Shown: piece by piece, positions 62,563 to 64,000 of the stretch
Layout: each line of letters opens with the position of its first letter
How positions within the stretch are numbered: position 1 is the stretch's first letter
Assembly: GCA_044371425.1 (NCBI GenBank)
Contig: JBILTR010000001.1
Coordinates: 1 to 64,000, forward strand
DNA length: 64,000 nt
DNA from: JBEISR01 sp044371425
Lineage (GTDB): Bacteria > Planctomycetota > Planctomycetia > Pirellulales > Pirellulaceae
Direction: 5' to 3'
Notes under the pieces: generated by a model
Told to the model about the DNA's origin: nothing
What the model saw: the letters and a program-made list of their open reading frames with translations, nothing else
Databases searched by the model: none
Made by a program: the position numbers and the translations under genes

Positions 62563-64000
62563 TCAAGGCCGCTGCAGGACAGCGACCTGGTACTTCTGCT
62601 CGACCAGAGTGAATCCGGCAGCGAGCGCCTCCTGAAGAAGCTCCTGGGTCTGCTGCGGCGACTGCTGGAAGGATTCCTGGAGGTCGAGCAGCAGGGTTTG
62701 GTAGAGCAGAAGGGAGGTGGGGAGCGGAGAGGCAATCTGGTCGAGTTTTTTACGGCGTTCCCGATACTGCCCCACGGTCTCCAGTTCGGGAACGCCAACC
62801 AAGCCGGCTGCCAACCTTCCGGTGGCAAGGACAGGCTGATTGGCCTGACGCAGTCGCGACTGCCAGTTGGCGATCCACTGCCCGTCGGGTTGCGACGCGC
62901 GGCGCAGGGCACTGTCGGATGGATAGCTGCGCGCTTCGACATCGGTCAGTGTGGGAGAACTCCAGGGGAGCTGCCCCAGAAAGAGACTGAGGACAGCCGC
63001 GCAGGCGACTCCGCAGAGCGCGGCGTTCCAGGGTTTTCGGGAGGCTGCCGGTCGGCTGCTGGTGGTGACCGCCGCCGCAACCAGCATTGGCAGCAGGGTG
63101 CTGGGGTACTGGAATCCAAGGCTTTTTGCTGGAACATGGTCCCAGACCAAAAGGACTCCCAGTGGAAGCATCGCTGGTCCCCAGTGTTGGATCCCCTTCC
63201 AACCTCCCCAGGGCAACCAGGGAAGCATCAAGGCCAGCACGAAGCAAAGGCTGCGCCAGTGCAGAAGTTGGCCCCAAAAGGCCTGGGGCTTCCGCAGCGG
63301 TGAAAGGACGATCTGCCAAGGGGTATCGCCGAGTGCTGCAAATCTGGCTGTCTGGAACTCGGCCATCCCGCTCCAGCGGTAAATCGCCAGAAACCCAAAC
63401 ACGGCGCTCACAGAGACCCCGGCCCAGGTTTGCCATCGGATGCGGGATGCTCTTGAATCCTTCCCCTGCGATCGCCAGTCGGTCCACCAGCCGGCGATCG
63501 CCTGCCCTGCCGTCCAGACGGCGATGGCGACGACGACCGTTTCCTCCATCGAGGCGGCTAGCAAGGCGGCGGCTAAGGCCCATCCTGCCTTGCCGCGTTC
63601 CACCAGCCACCATGCGGCCAGCAGCAATGGGATCGCCAAGGTCACTGGATGCCAGCCGTAGGTGTACGCCAGATTCATCTGCGACACACTGGGATGCAGC
63701 AGCCAACTGGCACCCCAAAGCAGCGACGGCCAAACGGACAGGCCCACGGCGCGCGAGGCCAGATAGACCAACCATCCACCGGCGGCCAGACAGAAGCCTT
63801 GGAGCGCGAAGAAAAGATCGGCCGAGGGCCATGCCTTCCACAGAGGAACCAACAGCAAAAGTCCTGGATTGAAATGGTCCCAGAACGGAGGCAACGTCGG
63901 CGATTCCATCAACCAGCCGCGCCCACTGGCGGTGTGGACGACGCGCTGCGCGAAATGGCCAAAATCGTTGTACCCCAGCCGATGATCGATCGCTGCCTGG
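62563..64000 (-). CDS. DUF2079-type membrane protein (5' end beyond the window)
   Basis: The 479 or more visible residues form a multi-pass membrane protein with about ten hydrophobic segments. The frame stays open through the right edge, and the extra residues (including GYNDFGHFAQRVVHTASGRG) fit the DUF2079 pattern, which continues as FWDHFNPGLLLLVPLWKAWP. An ATG at 63912 is therefore an internal Met and not the start. DUF2079 proteins resemble membrane glycosyltransferases of the GT-C type; this is inference. The C-terminal soluble tail is helical. It converges with the module C gene with a 185-base gap. Confidence 0.85.
   Translation of the reverse strand, partial: QAAIDHRLGYNDFGHFAQRVVHTASGRGWLMESPTLPPFWDHFNPGLLLLVPLWKAWPSADLFFALQGFCLAAGGWLVYLASRAVGLSVWPSLLWGASWLLHPSVSQMNLAYTYGWHPVTLAIPLLLAAWWLVERGKAGWALAAALLAASMEETVVVAIAVWTAGQAIAGWWTDWRSQGKDSRASRIRWQTWAGVSVSAVFGFLAIYRWSGMAEFQTARFAALGDTPWQIVLSPLRKPQAFWGQLLHWRSLCFVLALMLPWLPWGGWKGIQHWGPAMLPLGVLLVWDHVPAKSLGFQYPSTLLPMLVAAAVTTSSRPAASRKPWNAALCGVACAAVLSLFLGQLPWSSPTLTDVEARSYPSDSALRRASQPDGQWIANWQSRLRQANQPVLATGRLAAGLVGVPELETVGQYRERRKKLDQIASPLPTSLLLYQTLLLDLQESFQQSPQQTQELLQEALAAGFTLVEQKYQVAVLQRP

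Noticed and set aside
1..64000. tRNA genes, rRNA genes and CRISPR arrays
   Set aside because: I saw no tRNA T-loop/acceptor pattern, no rRNA blocks and no spaced repeats of CRISPR type. A tool scan for tRNAs would be more reliable.

Overview
The window is about 60% GC and looks like a chromosome segment from a planctomycete, probably of the Pirellulales type. The evidence is the gene content: three separate clusters of DUF1501 and DUF1549/DUF1553 (PSCyt2/PSD1) genes with planctomycete cytochrome c motifs, a DUF1559 prepilin-like protein, a sulfatase, WD40 proteins with N-terminal haem motifs, and a large exported protein with an LESRRLL-type N-terminus and a C-terminal dockerin. All identifications come from reading motifs; no database search was run.

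Layout. 1-2.2 kb: a remnant of one IS3-family transposase, a second IS3-family element with a -1 frameshift signal, and a probably truncated membrane-protein gene. 2.5-16.6 kb: mostly housekeeping genes: a small membrane protein, an isoprenylcysteine methyltransferase-like protein, a COG4299 acyltransferase-like protein, a YmdB-type phosphodiesterase, pnp and rpsO, a DUF3253 protein, an HD protein, mutL, an orphan sigma-54 response regulator, AroH-type chorismate mutase, an unrecognised Trp-rich protein and a YugP-type zinc peptidase. 16.6-22.8 kb: a DUF3299-like exported protein, lpxK, an NAD-isocitrate dehydrogenase-like gene, a PhoPQ-related exported protein, a lipoprotein and a DUF1559 gene with its own promoter and terminator.

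23.1-32.3 kb is cytochrome module A (DUF1501, DUF1549/1553 with a CX4CH motif, a PPC-like protein, and a cytochrome/WD40/coiled-coil protein). 32.7-42.8 kb is a same-strand run: molybdopterin oxidoreductase, M3 peptidase, sulfatase-NHL fusion, SixA-like phosphatase, and a metzincin/Calx-beta/dockerin protein. 43.2-49.1 kb holds a rhomboid protease, a CYTH protein, a TlpA-like thioredoxin, a repeat-bearing intergenic block, a 2-Cys peroxiredoxin, a MazG-like pyrophosphohydrolase and the primary sigma factor. 49.2-52.3 kb is module B (DUF1549/1553 and DUF1501). 52.6-54.5 kb has a membrane protein and thymidine kinase. 54.9-62.4 kb is module C (PSCyt1/DUF1549/DUF1553, DUF1501, cytochrome-WD40, propeller/helical protein). 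The right edge cuts a DUF2079-type membrane protein.

The modules probably act outside the cytoplasm. The DUF1501 proteins carry Tat-like leaders, the others Sec-like leaders, and each DUF1549 protein carries at least one c-type haem motif. Their substrates are unknown; a role in breaking down complex carbon is inference only. No tRNA, rRNA, CRISPR array, phage or plasmid origin was seen.
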